DNA of 20,969 bases. Origin: a bacterium. GTDB lineage: Bacteria; Planctomycetota; J058; JAJDCP01. The notes under the pieces were generated by a model. It was not told the DNA's origin. It saw only the letters and a list, made by a program, of their open reading frames with translations, and made no database searches. The DNA lies in contig JAUIEM010000153.1 of assembly GCA_030428695.1 (NCBI GenBank), forward strand, positions 1-20,969. The letters are read 5' to 3'. Below, piece after piece: positions 1 through 7,476 of the stretch (the stretch's first letter is position 1; each line of letters begins with the position of its first letter). A program made the position numbers and the translations under genes.

Positions 1-1
1 G

Positions 2-37
2 GGCGATGGCGGCGGGGGCGGCGGCGGCCTGTTCTAG
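2..37 (+). CDS. C-terminal end of a glycine-rich protein (partial)
   Basis: The frame starting at base 2 reads GDGGGGGGGLF and stops at TAG (35-37). A poly-glycine tail ending in two hydrophobic residues is a plausible protein C-terminus cut off by the left edge. Only eleven codons are visible, so no function can be given and a chance open frame in GC-rich DNA is possible. If real, the gene lies on the same strand as the cassette starting at 259 and about 220 bases upstream of it. Confidence 0.3.
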   Translation, partial: GDGGGGGGGLF

Positions 38-258
38 CCTGGCCAGAAACCGGCCGTCCGATCTCCTGAGCAAGGTCCCCGCTCTGCACACCCGCCCGCA
101 CAGCACTGCACTGTGCCCGAACGGCCTCCGCGTCCGCGTCTCGATCGCGGGTCCGCGACAGTGGCAGCAAAGCATTGCAGGATCAGCACTTCCAGCCACG
201 AGCACGGCTCGGCACGGCATTTCCTCTCCGTCTGGCGCAGCCCGCCAGGAGGAGACCC
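38..258 (+). other. Leader region with no convincing gene
   Basis: This GC-rich stretch separates the putative glycine-rich C-terminus from the 23-codon ORF at 259. Open frames cross it, but their composition is arginine/proline-rich noise and none has a ribosome binding site at a sensible start. I see no clear promoter hexamers and no U-tailed terminator. It probably holds the promoter or leader of the downstream cassette. Confidence 0.4.
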
Positions 259-330
259 ATGCCGACCGCACAACCCGCCCGCCGCACCCCCGTCCGCCCA
301 GGCTTCCCACAGGGGAGGTCCGCGCGATGA
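259..330 (+). CDS. 23-aa upstream ORF (leader peptide candidate)
   Basis: An ATG at 259 sits 3 nt after a strong AGGAGGAG Shine-Dalgarno (247-254). The short basic, proline-rich peptide MPTAQPARRTPVRPGFPQGR continues for three more residues and ends at TGA 328-330. The stop overlaps the ATG of the 228-aa gene (327-329) as ATGA, the usual geometry of translational coupling. The peptide has no recognisable domain or signal sequence. It could be a leader that sets translation of the next gene, a small functional protein, or a remnant of a longer gene. The ribosome site and the overlap are seen directly; the role is inferred. Confidence 0.5.
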   Translation: MPTAQPARRTPVRPGFPQGRSAR

Positions 331-1013
331 CGGAGATGACGCTCCCGGCCGGCATCTGCCCGGTCGTCGCCGCCCGCGCCGCGGACGGCTCCCTGCACCC
401 GATCGCCGACACCCGTGTCGAGCTGTGTGTCGACGAGAACCTGCGCCTCGGCTGCTTCGAGACCGACGCCGACGGCCGCCCGCGGCTGCCCGCCGCGACG
501 AGCTGGCTCGGCGACCTGCTGCGCTCGTGGTGGCGCGAGTCCTCGATCGCCGACCTGTTCGCCGACGAGCACGAGGAGACCGTCGAGGAGGTCGAGGAAA
601 CCGCCGGCGCGCCGGTCTGGATCGCGACCGGGCAGCCGCTTCTCGTCGGCTTCCCCCCGGACGGCCAGGACGCGGCACCGAAGCGGCTGGAGTCACGCCT
701 CGAGCAACAGGACGGCGACTGGTTCCTCATCGTCGACCAGCCGACGCGCTTCGCGCTGTCGATCGGGCTGGCCGGCAAGGTCAAGGACGCGACCGCGGTC
801 GAGGTCCAGGCGACCCAGTCCGGCCGCGCGCTGGCCGTCGAGGAGCAGGCGTTCCGCGCCGGCGCCCTGCGCAGCTACCGCGTCGTGCTCGGAGGGCTCG
901 TGCCCGGCCTGCTTCAGGTCACAGCCACCGCGACTCTCGCCGACGGCCGCAGCCGCTGTCTCGGCGACGTCTTCCACGGCCCCCTGTCCGCCCACCAGCT
1001 CTACAGCGCTTGA
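327..1013 (+). CDS. Unknown 228-aa protein with possible carboxypeptidase-regulatory-like fold
   Basis: I chose the ATG at 327 over longer upstream frames because AGGGGAGGT (311-319) lies 7 nt before it and it forms an ATGA overlap with the small ORF. Residues about 10-55 read like a regulatory beta-sandwich, with a positions 'TDADGRPRL' turn near 47-55 typical of carboxypeptidase-regulatory-like modules. Residues 56-92 are helical, with an acidic run (80-91). Residues 98-220 look like a second all-beta domain. There is no signal peptide and no membrane helix, so it is probably cytoplasmic or carried by another protein. The gene ends in a TGA embedded in the ribosome site of the 900-aa gene, which starts 10 bases later, so the two are surely co-translated. 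Its function is unknown; an adaptor, chaperone or structural partner of the next protein is possible. Confidence 0.75.
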   Translation: MTEMTLPAGICPVVAARAADGSLHPIADTRVELCVDENLRLGCFETDADGRPRLPAATSWLGDLLRSWWRESSIADLFADEHEETVEEVEETAGAPVWIATGQPLLVGFPPDGQDAAPKRLESRLEQQDGDWFLIVDQPTRFALSIGLAGKVKDATAVEVQATQSGRALAVEEQAFRAGALRSYRVVLGGLVPGLLQVTATATLADGRSRCLGDVFHGPLSAHQLYSA

Positions 1014-1023
1014 GGAGAACCCG

Positions 1024-3726
1024 ATGCCCACCGCTACCGAGACCCGGAGCATCAACGTCGACCTGTACCTGCAGCCCTTCCTGCACGGCGGCGCGGACTC
1101 CCTGTCGTGGAAGGCCGCCAAAGGAACCCAGACCCTGAAGATCCACTTCGCCTACAAGGACGACCCTCTCGCGGACAAGACCGCGCAGAGCCGCTACCTG
1201 CTCCCGCTCGGGAGCGGAGTGTTGCACCGCATCCTGCGCTTCGAGAAGAAGTTGACCGACGCCTACCGGGCCGGGTACGTCGTCGCGATGCACGACACGA
1301 CGGAGTACTCCCCGATCATGGACCGCTGGGGGGAGTGCGGCCTGATCCGCATCCCCGGCTCCGCGATCGAGCCCACCGAAGGCTACTGGAACCTGCGCTA
1401 CTTCCCCGAGCAGGTGATCCCCACCAGCGCCACGCCCACCGACCTGCGGCTCTCCAGCCAGGACAAGACCATCACCATGGCGCTGCCGTACCAGCGCTGG
1501 AAGCGGTCCCGGCTGAAGAACGGCGCCCACACCATCAACTGGAAGCTGGCCACGCAGGTCGGCTACGCGCGGGTCTGCCGTCCCGATCCGGCGCACGGCG
1601 AAGACCTCGGCCTCGGCTCCGTCGGCCTGCCGATCACCTCCTGGGAGATGTGGATGCGGGTCGTCGAAGACTGCGCGAAGAGCGTCGAGGGCGTCTACAC
1701 CAAGCTCGTCGCCGAGCACATGGGGCGCAGCTTCTACTGGCAGGCGGTGCTCGCCCAGCTGCTGACCGTCGTCGGCCAGGCGGTCGCCGGCTCGTGGATG
1801 GGCGAGATCTTCGGCATGAACACCGAGGACCTCGACAAGGAATTCGACGCGAAGAAGCTCAAGGCGTTCTTCAACGAGGCCCTGGCCCTGATGAAGATCG
1901 CGGAGCAGATGCTCGGGAACGTCGGAAGCTGGGGGAAGTACTACCGGGCGCGCCGGAAGAAGATGCCGGAGTGGAACAAGATCGTCGCCGACCGGGCTCC
2001 TTCCATCCTCGCGAGCTGCAGCGACGCGGACGACAGGGTCGCCGGCCTGTTCGCGAGCTGGGTCGAAGGGAGCGAGGACGCGAAGAAGCAGCGCAAGGAG
2101 ATCGCGGCCTACCTCAGCATCGAGCAGGCCGTCGGCACGCTGTCCCGCTCGATGCAGCGCACGACGGGCCACAGCCTCGAGCTGCGGCGCGCCGCCGACC
2201 GGCTGCTCGAGCTGCTGGCCCGGCAGCCCTACAAGTACTGGTACACCGGGCACGCGGCCGGCTCGATGAACCCGAAGAACGAGCTCGTGCTGAACGACCC
2301 GCACCTGCGCCGGCTGCACCTCGAGTGCCTCGCCGCCGATCCCGACGCGCTCCCGGTCCTCCAGGGACTGACCGTCGCCGCGCCGCCGCGGAAGGAGTTC
2401 CGGTTCCACGACGGCGAGTACAAGCCCGTCCTCGTCGTCCCCCGGGCCGAGCTCGAAGGCTTCCCCGCGATCCACTCGGTCAAGAGCCTGCGCGGCCTCG
2501 ACGAGAAGCAGGCCCAGCGCGTGCTGCAGATGTGTGTGGCCCGCTCGGACCTCAGCGAAGAGCACGCGAAGCAGGTCGATGCCGCCGAGCGCCGCGCCCT
2601 GCGCATCCTGCTCGCCTGCACCGACCGCGCGGTCGTGCCGGAGGACGTCGCGGGACCGCTCGAGGAGAAGCTGTCCCCCTTCCTGCGCGAGGTGTTCGGC
2701 CCGAACGAGGTCAAGGTCAAAGGCAAGGACGTGCCGAAGACCGCGCGAGGCCCGGTCCTCGACGCCGAGTTCTGGGCGGTCAAGGCGCCCGGCCTCGCCT
2801 TCAAGCTCAACGGGGGCGACCTCTGCGACATGCTCCGGGTCCTCACCTGCCAGACGAAGGGGCACAAGACGCTGGTCGAGGCCGCCGAGGGCTTGATGGC
2901 TGCGGCCTCCCACGCCGGCAAGATCACCCCGTTGGCCGAGGAGCTGGAGACGGTCTCGAAGCGGCTCGAGAAGGCCCTGAAGCGCAAGGACTTCGCCGCG
3001 ATCGAGCGGCACTTCAAGGAGCTGTCGGAGAAGGTCGACGGCGCCGTCGAGGCGGTGGAAGACGGATCCAGGGTCCAGGGCCTCGTCACCAACGCCAAGC
3101 TGATCGTCGCCGTCCTCGGCCTCGGCTTCGCCGTCGAGAAGTACCGCGGGACGCTCGAGAAGGGGAAGCTCGACGCGGACGCCTTCGCCGCCACCGTCGG
3201 TCTGATCAAAGGCGTGCTCGACCTCGGCGACGGCATCCCGCCGGGGGTCTTCTCCTCCGCGGTCATGGACGTCGCCGGGCAGGTGGGCGGCTCCCTCGAT
3301 GTCGCGGTCGCGGCCGTCACCCTCTACGCCAAGTGGAGCGAGTGCTATGGGGGAGACGCCGCGGTCCTGGCCATCGACCTTTTCTGGGCGATGCTCGGGC
3401 TCTACCTCGCCGTCGCCGGCGCGAGTGGCGGTGTGGGCCTGCTGATGGCGCTCGCCGGGATGACCTACGAGGTGATCAAGGCCGCCCGCCCCTGGCGCTC
3501 CAACGCGGAGAAGCACGCCGAGAAGGTGCTCGAGTCGATCGAGGGCATCAAGGCGAGCACGACGGTGAAGATCCCGATCACGGTCGGCGACAGGACCGTC
3601 GACGCGCCGGTGCGCGTCGGCAACCTGCTGCTCGCCCGCGAGAATGCCGAGACCTGGGCGCAGATCAAGGACCTGATCGCCCAGCTCGACACCCTCGACG
3701 TCCCGGACAAGCTGTTCAAGGCTTGA
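1024..3726 (+). CDS. Unknown 900-aa protein with C-terminal hydrophobic segments (effector-like)
   Basis: The ATG at 1024 follows GAGGAGA (1012-1018), which overlaps the previous stop. The protein has no signal peptide. Residues 1-180 are mixed, aromatic-rich and probably beta. Residues 205-400 are mainly helical. Residues 515-560 and 636-680 are charged helices, the second a likely coiled coil. Three strongly hydrophobic stretches lie near the end (about 688-704, 778-800 and 801-817), followed by a soluble tail of 80 residues. A long soluble body with late membrane-insertion helices and no export signal is the layout of some pore-forming or type VI secretion (VasX-like) effectors, but I see no specific family motif. 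It forms a two- or three-gene unit with the 228-aa protein and is convergent with the lipoprotein gene, 12 bases apart. The coding call is firm; the function is unknown. Confidence 0.85.
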   Translation: MPTATETRSINVDLYLQPFLHGGADSLSWKAAKGTQTLKIHFAYKDDPLADKTAQSRYLLPLGSGVLHRILRFEKKLTDAYRAGYVVAMHDTTEYSPIMDRWGECGLIRIPGSAIEPTEGYWNLRYFPEQVIPTSATPTDLRLSSQDKTITMALPYQRWKRSRLKNGAHTINWKLATQVGYARVCRPDPAHGEDLGLGSVGLPITSWEMWMRVVEDCAKSVEGVYTKLVAEHMGRSFYWQAVLAQLLTVVGQAVAGSWMGEIFGMNTEDLDKEFDAKKLKAFFNEALALMKIAEQMLGNVGSWGKYYRARRKKMPEWNKIVADRAPSILASCSDADDRVAGLFASWVEGSEDAKKQRKEIAAYLSIEQAVGTLSRSMQRTTGHSLELRRAADRLLELLARQPYKYWYTGHAAGSMNPKNELVLNDPHLRRLHLECLAADPDALPVLQGLTVAAPPRKEFRFHDGEYKPVLVVPRAELEGFPAIHSVKSLRGLDEKQAQRVLQMCVARSDLSEEHAKQVDAAERRALRILLACTDRAVVPEDVAGPLEEKLSPFLREVFGPNEVKVKGKDVPKTARGPVLDAEFWAVKAPGLAFKLNGGDLCDMLRVLTCQTKGHKTLVEAAEGLMAAASHAGKITPLAEELETVSKRLEKALKRKDFAAIERHFKELSEKVDGAVEAVEDGSRVQGLVTNAKLIVAVLGLGFAVEKYRGTLEKGKLDADAFAATVGLIKGVLDLGDGIPPGVFSSAVMDVAGQVGGSLDVAVAAVTLYAKWSECYGGDAAVLAIDLFWAMLGLYLAVAGASGGVGLLMALAGMTYEVIKAARPWRSNAEKHAEKVLESIEGIKASTTVKIPITVGDRTVDAPVRVGNLLLARENAETWAQIKDLIAQLDTLDVPDKLFKA

Positions 3727-3738
3727 GCGGGGCTCAGC

Positions 3739-4590
3739 TCAGTCGTCGAGCCGCAGGCGCTCGACCTCCTGCCACAGCGGCGGACCGGCGATGTAGCGCT
3801 GGGCGTTGCGCTCGAGGACGTAGGGTTTCCCGGGCCGGCGCGGCAGGGTGAAGGCCCCCCAGGCCCGCCCCAGCACGCCGCCTCCGTCCGGGCCCACGGT
3901 CTGGAAGGTGTGGGCGAAGAGCCGCACCAGCACGCGCTCGTCATCCTCGTAGGCCGCGCTGCAGCTGAGCCCGCCGCAGTTCCAGCCCTCGCCGAGCGCG
4001 ACCAGGATCACGACCTCCTCGGCGAAGTCCACCTCCGCCTCGAGCTCGACGTCGAGGCCGGCGAACAGCTCTGCCCGCAGGGCGTCCCAATCCTCCTGCG
4101 TCGCGACGAGCACCCGGCGCGGCTCGGCGTCGGCACGCTGGTCGCCGCGGCCGAGCATGCGCACCGGCAGCTCGACCCCCGGGAGCGCGGCCGGCTGCGG
4201 GAGCTCGGCGCCGGTGTCGAGGTCGCGGTAGGAGACCTGGTCAGGGTCGTCGGAGCTGCGGAGGGCGATCACCAGGCGCTCCTCCTCGTCGACCGTCAGC
4301 TTCTCGATCGCGACGGTGTCCCAGAAGGCGCCGACGAAGTGGCTCCAGCGTGCCTTCTCGCTGGCGCCATCGGTGACGAGCAGGTCGCAGGTCAGGGACA
4401 GGTACACGCGCTTGCCGTCGAAGCGGAGGAAGCGGTCGACGCCGACCTGCCCGCTGCCCGTGTCGACCCAGCCGGTCGAGCTGCGGGAGCCGGGATAGGT
4501 GATCGAGGGCAGCTCGTCGGCCTGTTGGGCGCGGCTCGTCGAGCAGGCGGAGAGAAGAGCCACGAGCAGGACACATGTGCAGCGCACCAT
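3739..4590 (-). CDS. Secreted lipoprotein, unknown function (283 aa)
   Basis: I chose the ATG at 4590: AAGGAGG (4597-4603) lies about 6 nt upstream, whereas the in-frame GTG at 4596 would abut the Shine-Dalgarno. Residues 1-16 form a short signal peptide with lipobox LSAC (Cys16), so the mature protein should be a membrane-anchored lipoprotein. Two parts follow: residues about 20-130, beta-rich, and about 140-260, where a core 'DFAEEVVILVALGEGWNCGG' and a second nearby cysteine suggest a disulphide-bonded beta domain. That core faintly recalls the PrcB C-terminal domain, but I would not assign it. The gene stands alone on this strand, convergent with the 900-aa gene. No catalytic motif is visible. 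Confidence 0.8.
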   Translation of the reverse strand: MVRCTCVLLVALLSACSTSRAQQADELPSITYPGSRSSTGWVDTGSGQVGVDRFLRFDGKRVYLSLTCDLLVTDGASEKARWSHFVGAFWDTVAIEKLTVDEEERLVIALRSSDDPDQVSYRDLDTGAELPQPAALPGVELPVRMLGRGDQRADAEPRRVLVATQEDWDALRAELFAGLDVELEAEVDFAEEVVILVALGEGWNCGGLSCSAAYEDDERVLVRLFAHTFQTVGPDGGGVLGRAWGAFTLPRRPGKPYVLERNAQRYIAGPPLWQEVERLRLDD

Positions 4591-4814
4591 CGGCACCTCC
4601 TTGTTCGTCGGCGGGAACGCCGCGAGCTCCCTTCAAGGTAGTGCGTGGGGATCAGCGGTGGCAAGCCCGCGTCGCGGCCAGGGGCACAGGAGCTCGCGGT
4701 TGGCCTCGAGCGCTCCCCTGGGCGCTGCCAGAGAACCGATCGAAGCGCCCGAGCTCAAGCGGCCTCCGGGCCCTCGCGAGGAAATCCCGCTGAATCGACC
4801 GGGCTGACTGCACC
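4591..4814. other. Intergenic gap upstream of the lipoprotein gene
   Basis: These 224 bases lie between the start of the lipoprotein gene and the stop of the membrane-protein gene, both read leftward. The gap should hold the lipoprotein promoter, and its ribosome site is at 4597-4603. Short open frames here have no ribosome sites and look like noise. I found no U-tailed hairpin and no repeat. Confidence 0.5.
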
Positions 4815-6230
4815 CTACATCCACGAGAGCTCCACCCGCTCGTAGTTGCGCCGCGCCCGCGCCGCCGAGCGCCCGACCAGCAGCGGGTAGGCGAGGGCGA
4901 GCAGCGGGTGCAGGCGCAGGGCGCCGGCGAGCACGATGCCGAGCACCGCCGCGCTGATCGACAGGGCGCTCTCGCCGCGCACCTGGGGGCCCCGGTAGTT
5001 CTCCAGGCAGAAGGAGGCGAAGAAGTGGCTGAGCAGCGCCGCGAGCAACCCGCCCTTCAGCCCGAGCTCGAGGCGCGCGGTGGTCTCCGGCGCCGCGATC
5101 GGGGCGAGCAGCAGGGCGAGCAGCACGGCCAGGGGCGCGGTGACCAGCAGCGAGCCCCAGAGCGCGGTGCGCCCGGACACGGGCTGGGCGCGCTCGACCG
5201 CGAAGCCGTCGGCCTTGAACTTCCAGAAGTCCAGGCACAGGAAGTAGGCCGCGAAGCAGACCAGGAACACGGTGTGCGCGCCGCTGACCAGCTCGACGGC
5301 GGTCGGGTTCCCGAAGCCCCGCACGATCTGGTGGTAGACCGGGTAGACCGCCAGCATCAAGAGGACCGCGATGCGCATCCGGGCGTAGCCGCGGCCCGCC
5401 AGCAGCACGATGTCCCGCACCCAGAGGCTGCCGAGCGCCCGGGGCAGCGGCCGGGAGAGCGCCCGCAGGAGCCGCCATAGCCGGCCCCGCGGCGAGGTCT
5501 CCTGGCTCAGGGCGGCCGACACCAGCGGCGCGCGGCTGTGCACCAGCACCCGGTGGCCGGCGAAGAAGCCCGCCCCCGCGAGCAGGATCACCCCCGCACA
5601 GGCCAGCCAACCCGCCTCGGACCAGTAGCACAGGGCCGGCCCCAGGGGCCCGGCCTCGCCCCACGCGACCCAGGCGCCAAAGCTGCGGCCCGAGCGCAGG
5701 GCGAGGGCGATCAGCGCGAAGCCGAGGGGGTAGAGCACGAGCCCGGTCGGGAAGCCCCGGGTCCACTGGCGCAGCCAGCCCGCCAGGGCCCCGCCCAGGG
5801 GAGCGAGCGCGGCGACGCCGAGGCCGATCGCCAGGCAGCGGAACAGAGGCAGCGCCCCGATGCCCGTCGCGCCGGCCAGGAAGGCGCCGCACAGGACCGC
5901 GCAGGCCAGGCCCTGCAGCGAGGCGACCAGCAGCTGCAGCGCCGACAGGGTGGCGGCGCCGATCGGCAGGGTCAGGAGGAAGTGGTTCGCCTCCGGGCTG
6001 CGCAGCCGCCGCCCCTGGTCGGCGCCGAACAGCAGCAGCGCCGCGCCGGCGCCCAGGCTGAGCACGGCCCCGAGCTCGCGGAGCAGGACCGCGGCCGGCC
6101 GGGCGGCGGCGAAGCGCGTCCCCCCGTACCAGGCGAGCCAGACGGCGCCGACGGCGATCAACAGGTTGAGGAGGTTGCCGTGGCGCCGACGGAACATCCG
6201 CAGACGCAGGCGCAGGAGGCGGGAGAACAC
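4815..6230 (-). CDS. Polytopic membrane protein, ABC-2-exporter-permease-like (471 aa)
   Basis: The protein is almost entirely hydrophobic, with about ten to twelve membrane-spanning segments. The first ('LLNLLIAVGAVWLAWYGG') follows an arginine-rich N-terminus, which fits a cytoplasmic start. A segment after the second helix ('GADQGRRLRSPEANHFLLTL') resembles the cytoplasmic stretch of ABC-2 exporter permeases, where 'E..fLltLPi' precedes the next helix. I placed the start at GTG 6230, two nucleotides after the TAG of the zinc-finger gene. An ATG at 6197 is an alternative; neither has a strong ribosome site, so translation is probably coupled. No ATPase gene is adjacent, which would be unusual for a complete ABC exporter. 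It may partner with a distant ATPase or with the zinc-finger protein. The coding call is firm, the family assignment weak. Confidence 0.75.
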   Translation of the reverse strand: MFSRLLRLRLRMFRRRHGNLLNLLIAVGAVWLAWYGGTRFAAARPAAVLLRELGAVLSLGAGAALLLFGADQGRRLRSPEANHFLLTLPIGAATLSALQLLVASLQGLACAVLCGAFLAGATGIGALPLFRCLAIGLGVAALAPLGGALAGWLRQWTRGFPTGLVLYPLGFALIALALRSGRSFGAWVAWGEAGPLGPALCYWSEAGWLACAGVILLAGAGFFAGHRVLVHSRAPLVSAALSQETSPRGRLWRLLRALSRPLPRALGSLWVRDIVLLAGRGYARMRIAVLLMLAVYPVYHQIVRGFGNPTAVELVSGAHTVFLVCFAAYFLCLDFWKFKADGFAVERAQPVSGRTALWGSLLVTAPLAVLLALLLAPIAAPETTARLELGLKGGLLAALLSHFFASFCLENYRGPQVRGESALSISAAVLGIVLAGALRLHPLLALAYPLLVGRSAARARRNYERVELSWM

Positions 6231-6232
6231 GG

Positions 6233-7246
6233 CTACTGAGCCGCGGCTCCCGCGGGGACCAGCTCGGTGACCGAGCCGGCGGTGGTGATCTTCGCGACGT
6301 AGGACTGCCCGACCTTGAACTTGTCGGCCAGGGCGCGCTCTTTGGTGTCGTCCGCGTTCAAGGTGTAGGTGTATTCCTTCTTGGTCTTCGGATCCCTGAG
6401 CTTGAACACGATCTGGTTGCTGCGGGTGCCGGCCTTGGTCTTGTCCTTCTGGGCCGTGAAGCTCGGCCATGGAGGCTCGGAGCCGTCATCCTTCGACTCC
6501 GTCAGCTTCTGGCCCTGGACCCAGGTCAGCTCACGGTAGTGGATGAAGGGCTCGTTGACCTTCTTCTTGACCATGTTCGGGACGGTCTTCACCTCGTCCT
6601 TGAACATGCCGTTGCCGAGGTCGATCTTCTTGCCGGTCTTGACCTCTTTGGTGCCGTCCTGGACCTCGATGGTCCGCTCTTTGGTCGTGCGCCGGGTGTA
6701 CTTGACGGTCGTGCCGTTCTCGCGCGGCACCTCGTCCGCGAAGCCCTGCTTGTCGACCCACTTGGCGTTCATGACCTGGATCGACTTCACCCAGCTCTTC
6801 GAGACGACCTCGACGCCGACGTTGGTCGTCTTGAAGAACATGAACCAGACGCCGGCCACGAGCAGGGCGACCACGGCCAGGCAGCCGAGGATGTGCGGCG
6901 CGCCGAGCTTGACCGGCTGGGGCTTGGGCTTCGGAGCCCCCGCGCCCTTCGCCTCGCCGACCACCTTCGCCTTGCGGCCCGCGGCGCCGTCGCGCGGCGC
7001 GCCGCAGCCGGCGCAGTCGGTCTTGGTCGCCGGGTTCTCGGTCGAGCAGTACTCGCAGGTCCAGTCGCCCCCGGCCGCGGCGCGCTTGAGCAGGGCCGCA
7101 TCCTTGACCTCGGGGGCGTCGTCTTCGGTGTAGAACTGGACGTCTTCTTCGCGGGGCGTCCCGCAGTTGGGACAGTTGCGGTTCGGACCTTCGATCTTGG
7201 TCGTGCCGCAGGAGGGGCAGTCCCAGTACCCCATTCGGATCGTCAT
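6233..7246 (-). CDS. Membrane-anchored protein with a zinc ribbon and a RanBP2-type zinc finger
   Basis: I chose the ATG at 7246 because GAGGA lies about 7 nt upstream; a longer in-frame ATG at 7282 has no such site. The 337-aa protein begins with a four-cysteine ribbon (C10, C13, C25, C28; CX2C-X11-CX2C). A second finger (W62, C64, C67, N71, C78, C81) fits the RanBP2 pattern W-X-C-X2-C-X3-N-X6-C-X2-C exactly. A lysine/proline linker (100-113) leads to one membrane helix (118-138). About 200 C-terminal residues, lysine- and threonine-rich and probably beta, should then lie outside the cytoplasmic membrane. The topology puts the fingers in the cytoplasm and a sensor- or binding-like domain outside. 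It is followed 2 nt later by the polytopic membrane protein, so the two probably work together. RanBP2 fingers bind single-stranded RNA or ubiquitin in eukaryotes; the ligand here is unknown. Confidence 0.85.
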   Translation of the reverse strand: MTIRMGYWDCPSCGTTKIEGPNRNCPNCGTPREEDVQFYTEDDAPEVKDAALLKRAAAGGDWTCEYCSTENPATKTDCAGCGAPRDGAAGRKAKVVGEAKGAGAPKPKPQPVKLGAPHILGCLAVVALLVAGVWFMFFKTTNVGVEVVSKSWVKSIQVMNAKWVDKQGFADEVPRENGTTVKYTRRTTKERTIEVQDGTKEVKTGKKIDLGNGMFKDEVKTVPNMVKKKVNEPFIHYRELTWVQGQKLTESKDDGSEPPWPSFTAQKDKTKAGTRSNQIVFKLRDPKTKKEYTYTLNADDTKERALADKFKVGQSYVAKITTAGSVTELVPAGAAAQ

Positions 7247-7476
7247 CGGGTTCCTCGTCTCGGGCTGGCGAATGCCCTGCATTGTAAGGAGCGTCTTCGG
7301 TCAACGCCAGCGGGAGGGAGGCCGGTGATGCCCCCGTCGCCACGTCTCATTCTGGGAATGGGTTTCAGCGTTGGGAAGAAACCGGCACCCTTTCGCCGGA
7401 CATCGCCCGTCATCGGCCTCCTCACGGTCCGGCACGATGTTTGATGCCTGTGGGGCAGGAAAGAAAGGAAGCCGCC
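7247..7476. promoter_or_regulatory. Divergent intergenic region with two small inverted repeats
   Basis: These 230 bases separate the zinc-finger gene (-) from the 180-aa gene (+) and must hold both promoters. Two adjacent palindromic elements are visible: CATTC-tgg-GAATG (7348-7360) and GGTTTC-N11-GAAACC (7361-7383). They could be operators or a leader hairpin for the + gene. A TACAAT -10-like hexamer on the minus strand (7281-7286) is a possible promoter element for the zinc-finger gene, without a good -35. GTTTGA at 7439-7444 is shared with other intergenic islands in the window. Confidence 0.4.

Noticed and set aside
6..326. 107-residue N-terminal extension of the 228-aa protein
   Set aside because: Low-complexity composition, and the ATG at 327 has a good ribosome site and an ATGA overlap.
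919..3516. 865-codon open frame on the minus strand opposite the 900-aa gene
   Set aside because: Composition is leucine/arginine/glycine-rich shadow of the plus gene with no ribosome site. The plus frame has balanced codon use, coupling to its neighbour and protein-like sequence.
1107..3851. 914-codon plus-strand frame overlapping the 900-aa gene
   Set aside because: Arginine/proline-rich frameshift shadow typical of high-GC coding DNA.
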